6,113 bases of DNA from Methylacidiphilaceae bacterium (GCA_028687155.1 JAQUAR010000105.1:1-6113); one strand, 5' to 3'; positions 1 to 5,527 are shown, numbered from the stretch's first letter. The notes: generated from the letters alone by a model not told the origin. A program made the numbers and translations.

Positions 1-377
1 CCTACCGAGAGCCGCCACCTAGAGAGATCGATCGCATTGGGGATGACATCGAGATGATAGCGGACGAAGAAGGCCGCGTTCGGCGTAAGGAGCGATTCGA
101 AGAATGGGCGCGGGGTCTCCAGCACGATCGGCCGATCGCTGAGTCGTAAAAGCGGGAGCTTTTGCGGCACGAGTCCGGTCGGGACGGAGGCATTCCAGTG
201 CGTATCGGGGAGAAGGAGATCGGATGCGGCGTTGCCGCCCGCGGCGAGGAGCTCCCGCGGCCAAGGCATCGTCGCCATTCCCAGGAAACCCGTCAACATC
301 TGAAGTGCTCTTCGACGGGAGTAGGCCGGTAGGGAAGGCTTGTCCTCAGGGGAGCGAGGAGCCTGTTGATATGACAT
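1..377 (-). CDS. Sulfite oxidase-type molybdopterin oxidoreductase, Tat-exported (5' part, truncated by window edge)
   Basis: The frame stays open from ATG at 377 to the left edge (125 full codons), so only the N-terminus is visible. Residues 20-26 read SRRRALQ, a twin-arginine motif. A hydrophobic stretch follows at about 27-39, then Ala-rich cleavage-like sequence near 45-51, so export of a folded cofactor enzyme to the periplasm is expected. Residues 75-126 have the layout of the sulfite oxidase / SorA / YedY-like molybdopterin-binding fold: an LETP segment (86-89), then LTPNAAFFVRYHL (97-109), then IP and WRLSVG (121-126). Members of this family oxidise sulfite or reduce oxidised substrates using Mo-pterin. 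The ligand cysteine and the dimerisation domain lie outside the window, so the substrate is inferred. GTG at 380 is an in-frame alternative start. ATG at 299 would remove the Tat motif and is unlikely. No clear ribosome binding site precedes either 5' start. Confidence 0.82.
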   Translation of the reverse strand, partial: MSYQQAPRSPEDKPSLPAYSRRRALQMLTGFLGMATMPWPRELLAAGGNAASDLLLPDTHWNASVPTGLVPQKLPLLRLSDRPIVLETPRPFFESLLTPNAAFFVRYHLDVIPNAIDLSRWRLSV

Positions 378-384
378 CACCAGC

Positions 385-414
385 AGACTAGCGGAGCCAG
401 GCTGGAGGAGTCAA
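385..414 (-). promoter_or_regulatory. Weak candidate promoter for the sulfite oxidase-type gene
   Basis: On the minus strand, TTGACT (409-414; 5 of 6 match to TTGACA) lies 18 bp upstream of TAGTCT (385-390; 3 of 6 match to TATAAT). Initiation about 7 bases downstream would fall at or next to the GTG/ATG start (375-380) and give a nearly leaderless message. That would fit the absence of a Shine-Dalgarno sequence. The -10 match is poor, so this is only a candidate. Confidence 0.25.
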
Positions 415-608
415 GACGGGTGCGACGGAAACGCAGGAAAAAAATCGGAAAAGGGAGAATCGGTCGCCGGTGAACGCGCTCGTCACCAAGCAAACGGCAT
501 TGGATCGATCACCATTTCTCCACGATCGACAAAGCGCCGTGCCTCTTGCCGGCCATAGGAGAAAGCATCCGCTAGACGCTGGCTTACCGCCGCTGCGGGC
601 CGTCCACC

Positions 609-749
609 TCACTCGACGTATCGACGAATCGACCGTGGCCAAATCGGTGAGGAGCGTTTGGCGCTCATGTTCCTTCGCACCGACTTAGCAGGTGTAGGTG
701 CCCGCAGGTTCTTCTCGTTCGGAATCTTTTCGTTCTCGAAGCGCTCCAT
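609..749 (-). CDS. Possible small protein (46 aa), unrecognised
   Basis: ATG at 747-749 opens a frame ending in TGA at 609-611. An in-frame GTG at 762-764 would give 51 aa. The start is preceded by the purine-rich stretch AAAGAAGAA, and a perfect TATAAT lies further upstream at 784-789. The first 17 codons end mostly in G or C and encode a charged, soluble-looking segment (begins MERFENEKIPNEKN). The C-terminal half is basic (RRN, KRSS, RSIRRY). There is no signal peptide, membrane segment or known domain. It sits between rsmD and the sulfite oxidase-type gene on the same strand. It could equally be a chance ORF or the remnant of a larger gene, because codon usage becomes less typical after about codon 17. 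Confidence 0.25.
   Translation of the reverse strand: MERFENEKIPNEKNLRAPTPAKSVRRNMSAKRSSPIWPRSIRRYVE
613..636. repeat. Degenerate 8-bp tandem repeat, three units
   Basis: Three adjacent 8-mers read TCGACGTA, TCGACGAA and TCGACCGT. Units 1 and 2 differ at one base, and unit 3 diverges at its end. The period is not a multiple of three although it lies inside the small minus-strand ORF. Confidence 0.6.
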
Positions 750-783
750 CAGTTCTTCTTTCACCGAGAAATCTTAAAAGCAA

Positions 784-789
784 ATTATA
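784..789 (-). promoter_or_regulatory. Leftward TATAAT -10-like hexamer
   Basis: The minus strand carries a perfect TATAAT here, in a short AT-rich patch of otherwise GC-rich DNA. No good TTGACA-like -35 sits 16-18 bp upstream (GCAAAA at 17 bp), and there is no TGn extension. Transcription from here would run leftward into the small ORF and on toward the sulfite oxidase-type gene. Confidence 0.22.
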
Positions 790-866
790 TGCCAACGGAG
801 GCAGGTTTTTGCCGCTCCGATGCCGCTGAGGGATGGGCTCGTTGGGGAGCGATCTAGTTAATCCGG

Positions 867-1415
867 TTAAGCCTCTAACTCGAGCATGACGACGATCGTT
901 TCTCCTGCTCTCCGCTGCCACCTCACTCTCCAGGGATCCGCGTGCTCGAGCTGGTTTCGTCGAAAAAACTCCCAAAGGAGAAGACCGTGTGGAGCCAGTC
1001 TTGGCGGAACCGAGCGGAGCAGGGGGTGCTGGTCTAGGATGAGCTCCTTTTTCTCGTAGGGGGGAGAGGCAAAGATAATGTCATACTGGTGCTGGTCCCT
1101 CAGGAGAAAACGAAGGGCGTCGGCTTCGATCACTTGTCCGGTGAAACCCGTCTTGAGGAGGTTGTGGCGGATCGCTCGGCAACAGGAACTGGCCAAGTCG
1201 ACGAAGGTCGCTTCCCGCGCTCCACGGCTCAAGGCCTCGATGCCGAGAGAGCCCGTGCCGGCATAGAGATCGAGAACCCTCTTGTCGACGATCCATTGCC
1301 CGAGCGAGGAGAAGATCGCTCCTTTCACTCGGCCGAGAGCCGGCCGGATTTCGACCCCTCGAGGAACTTCCAAGAGAAGGCCGCCGGCACTGCCGGAGAT
1401 CACCCGCAGCGGCAT
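867..1415 (-). CDS. rsmD: 16S rRNA (guanine(966)-N2)-methyltransferase RsmD
   Basis: 182 aa, the usual RsmD length. RsmD transfers a methyl group from S-adenosylmethionine to N2 of a guanine in the 16S rRNA (G966 in E. coli numbering) in the cytoplasm. The N-terminus LRVISGSAGG (3-12) followed by IRPALGRVKGAIFSSL (23-38) matches the RsmD signature. The SAM-binding motif I is DLYAGTGSLGIEALSRGA (49-66). An acidic residue follows in FVDL (71-74). The catalytic motif is SPPY (117-120), where most RsmD proteins have DPPY or DPPF. The C-terminus RAGETIVVMLEL fits the last strand. ATG at 1415 is preceded by GATGAAGGCGC, a modest ribosome binding site. The gene lies 55 bp downstream of the AsmA-like gene on the same strand with no terminator between them, so one transcript is likely. 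Confidence 0.92.
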   Translation of the reverse strand: MPLRVISGSAGGLLLEVPRGVEIRPALGRVKGAIFSSLGQWIVDKRVLDLYAGTGSLGIEALSRGAREATFVDLASSCCRAIRHNLLKTGFTGQVIEADALRFLLRDQHQYDIIFASPPYEKKELILDQHPLLRSVPPRLAPHGLLLWEFFRRNQLEHADPWRVRWQRRAGETIVVMLELEA

Positions 1416-1470
1416 GCGCCTTCATCCGCCCCGCCGGAACTCTGGGCGTAAAGAGGTCCCGCTTCCCTAT

Positions 1471-2823
1471 TCATGGGAGGAAGGGCGAGGGAAGCCGTCC
1501 TGAATCTTTCGATTGCAACGCCAAGTTTTCCAACAACTTCGCCTCCGGGTTCTGAATCGTCCCTCTCATCGTGAGGACGATCGCCTGCGAGCGATCCTGC
1601 AGGAAGCGAAGCTGGCGCGCTATGAGATCCGGGAGGCGATGGAAAAGGGAATCTTTCAGGTGGACGCGAAGGACGAGCCGCAAGGAAGAGTCGAAAGCCA
1701 CCGATCCTTCTCCCGAGAGAGAAAAGTGAGGGGAGTCAAAGTGGATGTCGGAAAAGGTCACCGCTCCCTCTTGAATCCGAAACCATCCGGCACATTCCGA
1801 GAAATCGGGTTGTGCGAGGCTGCTTTCCCGAAAGATGTTCGCCAGGGCGGAGAAAAGGGAGATGTTCTCGATCTGTCCGTTTTTCACAGAAAAGGAGCCC
1901 TGTCCGGTAAAGCTCTTGGTGACAGCCGGCCGGCCGCGGGAGTCGAGATCGAGGGTAAGACGGCCCCGGGCGACCTGCGTGTTGCTCTGGAGAGCAGCAA
2001 GAAACTCGTGGAGGTCGAGATCGGTAATCTTTAGGCGCAATCCAAAATTGCCTCCGGGAGCGTCGGCGGGAAGTTGGGAGAGAACTGCCTCGAGGCGACC
2101 GCCACTGGCGAGCGCCTGCACACGGGAAAGGATCAGACGAGAAGCATGGATTTTGTACTGGGCGAGAAGTTGTTGGCAGGAGACTCGACCGAGAATCCGC
2201 ATCCAGCCGGCGGCGATGGTCCCGCTTCCCGAGACCAAGCCCGTCTTTTCCTGAAGAGGTCCGCAAGCGGAGATTTGCCCAGCTTCCAGGAGTGGAGAAC
2301 CATCCGAAAGAAGGAGAACCGCGCGCCCGTTCTTCATGTCCAGAGAGCCGACTCGCCAGGGCACAAGCCGAGCGCGGGCAAGGATCAACGGCGAACCAGG
2401 CTTGGCAGGATCTTCATCGATCAGGGGGAGCAGAAGCCTGCCATCCTGGTCAATCTGGCAAGCGAAGCTCGGTGCCTCCAACCGTGCGCGGCGAAGGTAA
2501 AAGCCCTTGGTCAGCAGGCTGGGCAGGGAGTATTCGAAGCGAGCCTCTTTGGCAGAAAAGAGGGCTGGAGCCGCTTGCGTGGCAGGGTTATCAATCCGGA
2601 GATCATGCAAGGTAATTTCGGCGGGCGGTTTCCATTTTGCGGAGGAGAACCGGACAGGACTGCCCAGGGCTTCCCCAAGCGCCCATTCCAGGTAGGCGGC
2701 GGCTCGGCGACCCGATACCCAACGCTTGAGGCCTTGCTCCGCGAGGAAAAAAAAGACGATTGCGGCCAAGACCAGGCCGATCGCAAATTCTCCCAAATGT
2801 CGAAGCAGCCGCACTGCTCGCAA
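1471..2823 (-). CDS. AsmA-like envelope protein
   Basis: 450 aa. One N-terminal membrane helix at about 12-28 follows a short basic stretch, so the bulk of the protein probably faces the periplasm. The rest is rich in short beta-strand patterns typical of AsmA/TamB/YhdP-type proteins, which form grooves for moving phospholipid between inner and outer membranes. An AsmA-like C-terminal region is visible at about 255-435: GLRLKITDLDL (261-271), GRGRL-type repeats, FTGQGSFSVKNGQIEN (305-320) leading to LFSALANIF (323-331), FSLSGEGSVAFD (367-378), and MRGTIQNPEAKLL (419-431). The family call rests on this pattern; the exact member is not identified. The frame is closed by an in-frame TAA immediately before TTG 2823. 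The start must therefore be that TTG, GTG at 2814, or TTG at 2796; no ATG lies near the front. It lies upstream of rsmD and diverges from the lipid kinase gene. Confidence 0.75.
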   Translation of the reverse strand: MRAVRLLRHLGEFAIGLVLAAIVFFFLAEQGLKRWVSGRRAAAYLEWALGEALGSPVRFSSAKWKPPAEITLHDLRIDNPATQAAPALFSAKEARFEYSLPSLLTKGFYLRRARLEAPSFACQIDQDGRLLLPLIDEDPAKPGSPLILARARLVPWRVGSLDMKNGRAVLLLSDGSPLLEAGQISACGPLQEKTGLVSGSGTIAAGWMRILGRVSCQQLLAQYKIHASRLILSRVQALASGGRLEAVLSQLPADAPGGNFGLRLKITDLDLHEFLAALQSNTQVARGRLTLDLDSRGRPAVTKSFTGQGSFSVKNGQIENISLFSALANIFRESSLAQPDFSECAGWFRIQEGAVTFSDIHFDSPHFSLSGEGSVAFDSSLRLVLRVHLKDSLFHRLPDLIARQLRFLQDRSQAIVLTMRGTIQNPEAKLLENLALQSKDSGRLPSPFLP

Positions 2824-2855
2824 TTAGGCAAGAGTTTCTAAAGATTTTCCAGCAA

Positions 2856-3713
2856 ATGAATCGCGTCTGCATCATTTTTAATCCGGCGGCACGCGGAGAG
2901 AAATCCCGGAGGCTTCTCGATCGCCTTCGCAGGGCGGTTGGCGACTCGGTGATTCGAGTCACGAAGTTCCCAGGAGATGCGGAGGCGCAGACCGAGCGTG
3001 CCCTGGAGCAAGGGTACCGAATCGTGGTGGCCGCGGGCGGAGATGGGACGGTCAACGAAGTCGTCAATGGTCTCAACGGGACGGCGGCTACTCTCGGAAT
3101 TTTGCCGCTCGGCACCATCAATGTCTTTGGCATGGAACTCGGAATTCCCGCCCAACTGGAGAGCGCGTGGGAGGTCGTTCTGAGAGGAAAGACCAGAAAG
3201 GTCGACCTCCCCCGCGTGGGGGAGCAACGCTTCGTTCAGCTCGCGGGCGTCGGCCTGGATGCAGAAATCCTTGCCCGCACACACTGGTGGACCAGGAAAA
3301 CCTTTGGTCCGATCAGCTACTTGCTCTCCGCCGTAAGGCTTCTGGGACGATCCGCCCCGCTGCTGGACGTCACGCTGGACGGCAAAGAGACGCACCAGGG
3401 ACGATTCTTGCTCGTCGGGAACGGCCGCTTTTACGGCGGGCGGTTTGCCGTTTTTCCCGACGCGCGACTGGACGATGGCCTGCTCGACGGATGTCTCTTC
3501 TCCGAGCTCAACGCCGTAGCCGTCGCCCGCTACGTGGAAGGGGTGCTTTCCCGACGGCACACCCGGTTTTCCGACGTTCTCTATTTTCAAGCGAAGACAC
3601 TGAGCGTCCACTCCGCCCGCCCCGTCCCTTTAGAGGTTGACGGCGAGCTTTACGGCCATACTCCCTGCACCTTCTCGCTTGCGCCCGCCGAGCTGGAGGT
3701 TATCGTCCCGTGA
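2856..3713 (+). CDS. Diacylglycerol kinase family lipid kinase
   Basis: 285 aa, typical for the YegS/BmrU/DgkB-like family, which phosphorylates diacylglycerol or related lipids with ATP at the inner face of the membrane. The catalytic-domain start is RVCIIFNPAARG (3-14). The nucleotide-binding loop is GGDGT (61-65) followed by VNEVVNGL. The second conserved element is LPLGTINVFGMELGIP (83-98), the usual GTxNDFA motif with Val at the Asp position. The C-terminal beta domain carries AGVGLDAE (130-137), GNGRFYGGRF (188-197), PDARLDDGLLDG (201-212) and EVDGE (260-264), all expected. The frame is open back to 2760, but ATG 2856 is chosen because the family begins right at the RVxxIxNP strand and the upstream residues overlap the AsmA-like gene. 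No good ribosome binding site is seen. The natural lipid substrate cannot be told from sequence. Confidence 0.9.
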   Translation: MNRVCIIFNPAARGEKSRRLLDRLRRAVGDSVIRVTKFPGDAEAQTERALEQGYRIVVAAGGDGTVNEVVNGLNGTAATLGILPLGTINVFGMELGIPAQLESAWEVVLRGKTRKVDLPRVGEQRFVQLAGVGLDAEILARTHWWTRKTFGPISYLLSAVRLLGRSAPLLDVTLDGKETHQGRFLLVGNGRFYGGRFAVFPDARLDDGLLDGCLFSELNAVAVARYVEGVLSRRHTRFSDVLYFQAKTLSVHSARPVPLEVDGELYGHTPCTFSLAPAELEVIVP

Positions 3714-3744
3714 ATCGGGCCAGGCCAAGACCGTTCCTTAAAGC

Positions 3745-3760
3745 ATAGACAAATAGACAA
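3745..3760. repeat. Perfect tandem duplication of an 8-mer
   Basis: ATAGACAA occurs twice with no gap, 32 bp after the lipid kinase stop codon, in a short AT-rich patch. No insertion sequence flanks it. Confidence 0.85.
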
Positions 3761-3801
3761 TAACAGGGAAGATCATCCAGGACTTCGGCCGAACAGTGCT
3801 G

Positions 3802-3906
3802 CCGACGCTTCGCGTGTCGGGGTTCCACCGTCACAGTCCGGGTAGCGCCCACTGCCCGCGCTTTCGGGAAGCGGTCTCGCCGGTCCGAGTTGACGGCGCG
3901 AGAACC
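3802..3906. other. Cluster of hairpins in the convergent gap; possible structured RNA or scar
   Basis: Three inverted repeats lie in a row. The first is 3802-3820 (CCGACGC/GCGTGTCGG-type stem of 7 pairs with one GU, 5-base loop). The second is CGCTT 3859-3863 with AAGCG 3869-3873. The third is TCTCG 3875-3879 with CGAGA 3899-3903, extended inside by CCG/CGG and outside by GG/CC across a one-base bulge. None is followed by a T-run. The gap between the lipid kinase and DUF29 genes (3714-3985) otherwise shows no recognisable gene. Such pairing can arise by chance in GC-rich DNA, so function is not claimed. Confidence 0.25.
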
Positions 3907-3952
3907 ACTCTCTTTACTGTGAGACAACAGAGCGGAAAATCGACCCGCACAC

Positions 3953-3978
3953 AAAAAAGCGGCCACTACCATCAGCCG
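3953..3978 (-). terminator. Candidate intrinsic terminator after the DUF29 gene
   Basis: Read leftward, CGGC (3975-3978) pairs with GCCG (3960-3963), with two further GU pairs inside and a 7-base loop. One base later comes a run of six T (3953-3958 as A on the plus strand). It begins 7 bases after the stop codon of the DUF29 3' fragment. The stem is short, so efficiency may be low. The position suggests that the ogt-DUF29 transcription unit ends here. Confidence 0.42.
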
Positions 3979-3985
3979 AGGCGAA

Positions 3986-4216
3986 TTACATCCGGTAGCT
4001 CGGAGGTTGTTCCATCCGTTGCGCCCGCTGCTCGATTTCCGCGCGCGTGAAATAGCGTTCTTCCTCGAACAATTCTCGGGCGGTCCATGGAGACCGAGGT
4101 GGAATCTCCTCCTTGCGGATCGTCCGGCTAATCTTCCCTTCCTCCTGCATAATGTCCGCCTTTTCCATCAGACTGTTCTTAGCACTGCGATACGCATCCT
4201 CGATAACCTCGCCCAA
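3986..4216 (-). pseudogene. 3' fragment of the frameshifted DUF29 gene
   Basis: This frame encodes the C-terminal part of the DUF29 protein whose front is at 4224-4523. Read without a start codon, its upstream codons give NPSFKHDLGEVIEDAYRSAK, the usual DUF29 continuation after the long helices. A segment IPPRSPWTARELFEEERYF then aligns in style with the family's proline-tryptophan motif near the end, and a 20-residue charged tail (TRAEIEQRAQ onward) follows. The only available start is TTG at 4214-4216, in the middle of a conserved helix and without a ribosome binding site. Independent translation is therefore unlikely. Deleting one A from the A5 run (T5 at 4236-4240 on the plus strand) joins both parts into a 178-residue protein. 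Ends with TAA just before a terminator-like hairpin. Confidence 0.75.
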
Positions 4217-4223
4217 ATCGTGT

Positions 4224-4523
4224 TTAAAACTGGGATTTTTCTTTCAGCACGCGAAGAGCCTTGTCTCTCGCACGTTCGACGGCATGCCTCCATCCATGCC
4301 CATGCCTTTCTGGATCTCTCGTGAGATACGCGATGTATAGGAGATGCTGTATCAGGGCTTCAAGCCGGCCTTCCAACCTGTTTCGCTCGCTCTTCCCCAA
4401 GTCCTCGACCTCTTCAACCAGATTTTTTATGTCCACCTTCTCGAAGCGACCCTCCCGCAGCAACCGGGCCGTCTCCTGCGTCCAGGCGTAAAAGTCCAGT
4501 TCGTAGAGCTCCTTTGCCGTCAT
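4224..4523 (-). CDS. DUF29 family protein, N-terminal part (frameshifted)
   Basis: The DUF29 family has no established biochemical role and occurs often in several copies per genome. The visible signature starts ELYELDFYAWTQETARLLREG (5-25) and continues FEKVDIKNLVEEVEDLGKSERNRLEGRL, then a helix LIQHLLYIAYLT and the tail WRHAVERARDKALRVLKE. The frame then reads KSQF and stops at 4224-4226, where intact members continue ENPSFK. One extra base in a five-A run explains this, and the remainder continues in the next frame to 3986. ATG 4523 is chosen because the family usually begins a few residues before LYExDFYAW; GTG 4571 would add 16 residues. No clear ribosome binding site precedes either. 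The gene follows ogt on the same strand, 64 bp after its stop, and is probably co-transcribed. Confidence 0.82.
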   Translation of the reverse strand: MTAKELYELDFYAWTQETARLLREGRFEKVDIKNLVEEVEDLGKSERNRLEGRLEALIQHLLYIAYLTRDPERHGHGWRHAVERARDKALRVLKEKSQF

Positions 4524-4587
4524 CTGGTCACGATCATGCTGCGCCAGAAGACGCGCAAGCGGTTTCTCCACACTTCAACAAAGCCGT

Positions 4588-5172
4588 TCATTCTTCCGCG
4601 GTTGATTCCATCTTGTCCGCAGCCGTTTCTAAGGAGAGAAGTCGCTGCTTTCGCCAGGGTCGGCCTGTGTATCCTCCCAAGCTGCCCGCCTTTGGCACCA
4701 CGCGGTGGCAAGGCACAAGGATGGGGAGTGGATTTGCTCCAACGGCGCTCCCTACGGCACGTGCCGCTTGCGCTCGCCCGAGAGCCTGCGCAAGGTCCTT
4801 ATAGAAGACAGTCTCTCCGGGCCCGTAATGCAGCAGTCCCTGCCAAACCCTCAATTGCCAGGAAGTTCCGATCGGGGCGATGGCGATGGAAAATCGCAGC
4901 CTCTTTCCGGCAAAATATTCAGCGAGTTGGGTTTTGAGTGCTTTGAGTTGCTTGTTATATCGCAGCTTGGGGGAGCGACCAATCCAACGAACGATGCGTA
5001 CCCTCTGCGCGGGAAGCTTGGAGGCGTCTGCGAACTGGAGGAGGCGCAAGCCGGCGGAATCGGCAATCCCAACCATGGTTCCCAGCGGAGTGTCGATCTC
5101 CTGCTCGCATAGGCTGCCCCTTCCGGGCGCCGGAACGAGAAGAGGCGAGATAGGCGCCTTGCCCGCCGCCAT
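4588..5172 (-). CDS. ogt: Methylated-DNA--protein-cysteine methyltransferase (O6-alkylguanine-DNA alkyltransferase)
   Basis: A suicide DNA-repair protein that moves the alkyl group from O6-alkylguanine (and O4-alkylthymine) onto its own cysteine. From ATG 5172 it has 194 aa. Residues about 25-95 form the N-terminal ribonuclease-like domain (IDTPLGTM, LRLLQFAD, LAEYFAGK). The catalytic domain follows: TSWQLRVWQGLL, GETVFYKDLAQALG with the recognition helix AARAVGSAVGANPLP (Arg as the base-flipping finger), the active-site PCHRVV (Cys at residue 155 of this form), then GGYTGRPWRKQRLLSLE. The reading frame is open further upstream to ATG 5487, adding 105 residues. That segment is Arg/Ser/Pro-rich, shows no Ada zinc or AraC domain, and would run across the rpsL promoter, so the shorter start is preferred. 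It diverges from rpsL. Confidence 0.88.
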   Translation of the reverse strand: MAAGKAPISPLLVPAPGRGSLCEQEIDTPLGTMVGIADSAGLRLLQFADASKLPAQRVRIVRWIGRSPKLRYNKQLKALKTQLAEYFAGKRLRFSIAIAPIGTSWQLRVWQGLLHYGPGETVFYKDLAQALGRAQAARAVGSAVGANPLPILVPCHRVVPKAGSLGGYTGRPWRKQRLLSLETAADKMESTAEE

Positions 5173-5527
5173 CTCGGTGGATCGCAATTCTTTCCCTTGC
5201 CGTCGCGGAAGTCTTTTTTTAGAAGTTGTCGGGCGAAAGCGAGAGCCGAAACGTCCTGAATGGCGCATGAGAGCACCGTAGCCTTTTTCCCACCGCACGT
5301 CCAGGGGTGGCCATGGAGACCTCTTTTTGCGCAGGTCTTTCCCTTCCATGGATTGGGAGTCCCGGATCGTGCGGGACATCCACATCAGGCGCTTGCAAGG
5401 CGCTTCCCGCAAGCGACTCTTCGAAATCGAGGAAAAAGGTGCCGAAAGCTTGTGAAAAGGGCTTGTCAGACGTTCGTCCATTCGCAATAGTTGAAGCCTT
5501 TCACTCGGTTTGGTAACGAGATAAGCG
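5173..5527. other. Divergent intergenic region between ogt and rpsL
   Basis: Apart from the rightward promoter at 5463-5491, this stretch holds inverted repeats: AGACCT/AGGTCT (5317-5322 with 5333-5338), TCCCG/CGGGA (5360-5364 with 5371-5375) and CGCTTGC/GCAAGCG (5390-5396 with 5409-5415). All lie upstream of the rpsL promoter and would be in the leader of a leftward ogt transcript. The minus strand is open in the ogt frame throughout, so a longer ogt product cannot be fully excluded. No other gene is recognised. Confidence 0.55.
5463..5491 (+). promoter_or_regulatory. Candidate sigma70-type promoter of the str operon
   Basis: TTGTCA (5463-5468; 5 of 6 match to TTGACA) and AATAGT (5486-5491; 4 of 6 match to TATAAT) are separated by the ideal 17 bp. 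Initiation near 5498 would leave a leader of about 30 bases before the rpsL ATG at 5528. This is the best promoter-like sequence in the window, and its position fits a highly expressed ribosomal operon. Confidence 0.5.

Larger units (their letters stand above)
378..866. other. Gap of nearly 490 bp without a convincing large gene
   Basis: Open frames on both strands here translate into Arg/Ser/Cys-rich sequence with no recognisable family, so I treat them as chance frames in GC-rich DNA. The most gene-like stretch is the short minus-strand ORF at 609-749. No tRNA T-arm, tmRNA, SRP RNA or RNase P core motif was recognised by eye. There is no sigma-independent terminator with a clear T-run after rsmD. 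A short hairpin GAGCG/CGCTC (652-656 with 662-666) and a loose hairpin around 797-820 are present but weak. Confidence 0.6.

Noticed and set aside
388..688. Overlapping open frames on both strands in the 378-866 gap (388-642 minus, 470-688 plus)
   Set aside because: Both translate to Arg/Ser/Cys- or His-rich sequence without a domain, and neither has a ribosome binding site.
2074..2841. Long plus-strand open frame antisense to the AsmA-like gene
   Set aside because: Its translation has no family resemblance and mixed low-complexity composition, while the minus strand gives a membrane helix and AsmA-like motifs across the same bases. The same reasoning removes the plus-strand frames at 1513-2034 and 1835-2254.
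2760..2855. N-terminal extension of the lipid kinase
   Set aside because: The 32 extra residues precede the conserved first strand RVCIIFNP and overlap the divergent AsmA-like gene. Nothing supports translation from 2760.
2838..3611. Long minus-strand open frame antisense to the lipid kinase
   Set aside because: The plus strand carries every lipid kinase motif (GGDGT, GTxN, EVDGE). The antisense frame is a GC-rich shadow.
3700..4050. Open frames on both strands across the convergent gap
   Set aside because: They overlap flanking real genes, have atypical composition and match no family I recognise.
4344..4937. Plus-strand open frame opposite DUF29 and ogt
   Set aside because: It covers the well-supported minus-strand alkyltransferase active-site region and has no motifs.
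5173..5487. Ada-type regulatory N-terminus fused to the alkyltransferase
   Set aside because: I looked for the Ada zinc-cysteine motif and an AraC helix-turn-helix in all three minus frames and saw neither, so this is a plain Ogt-type protein.
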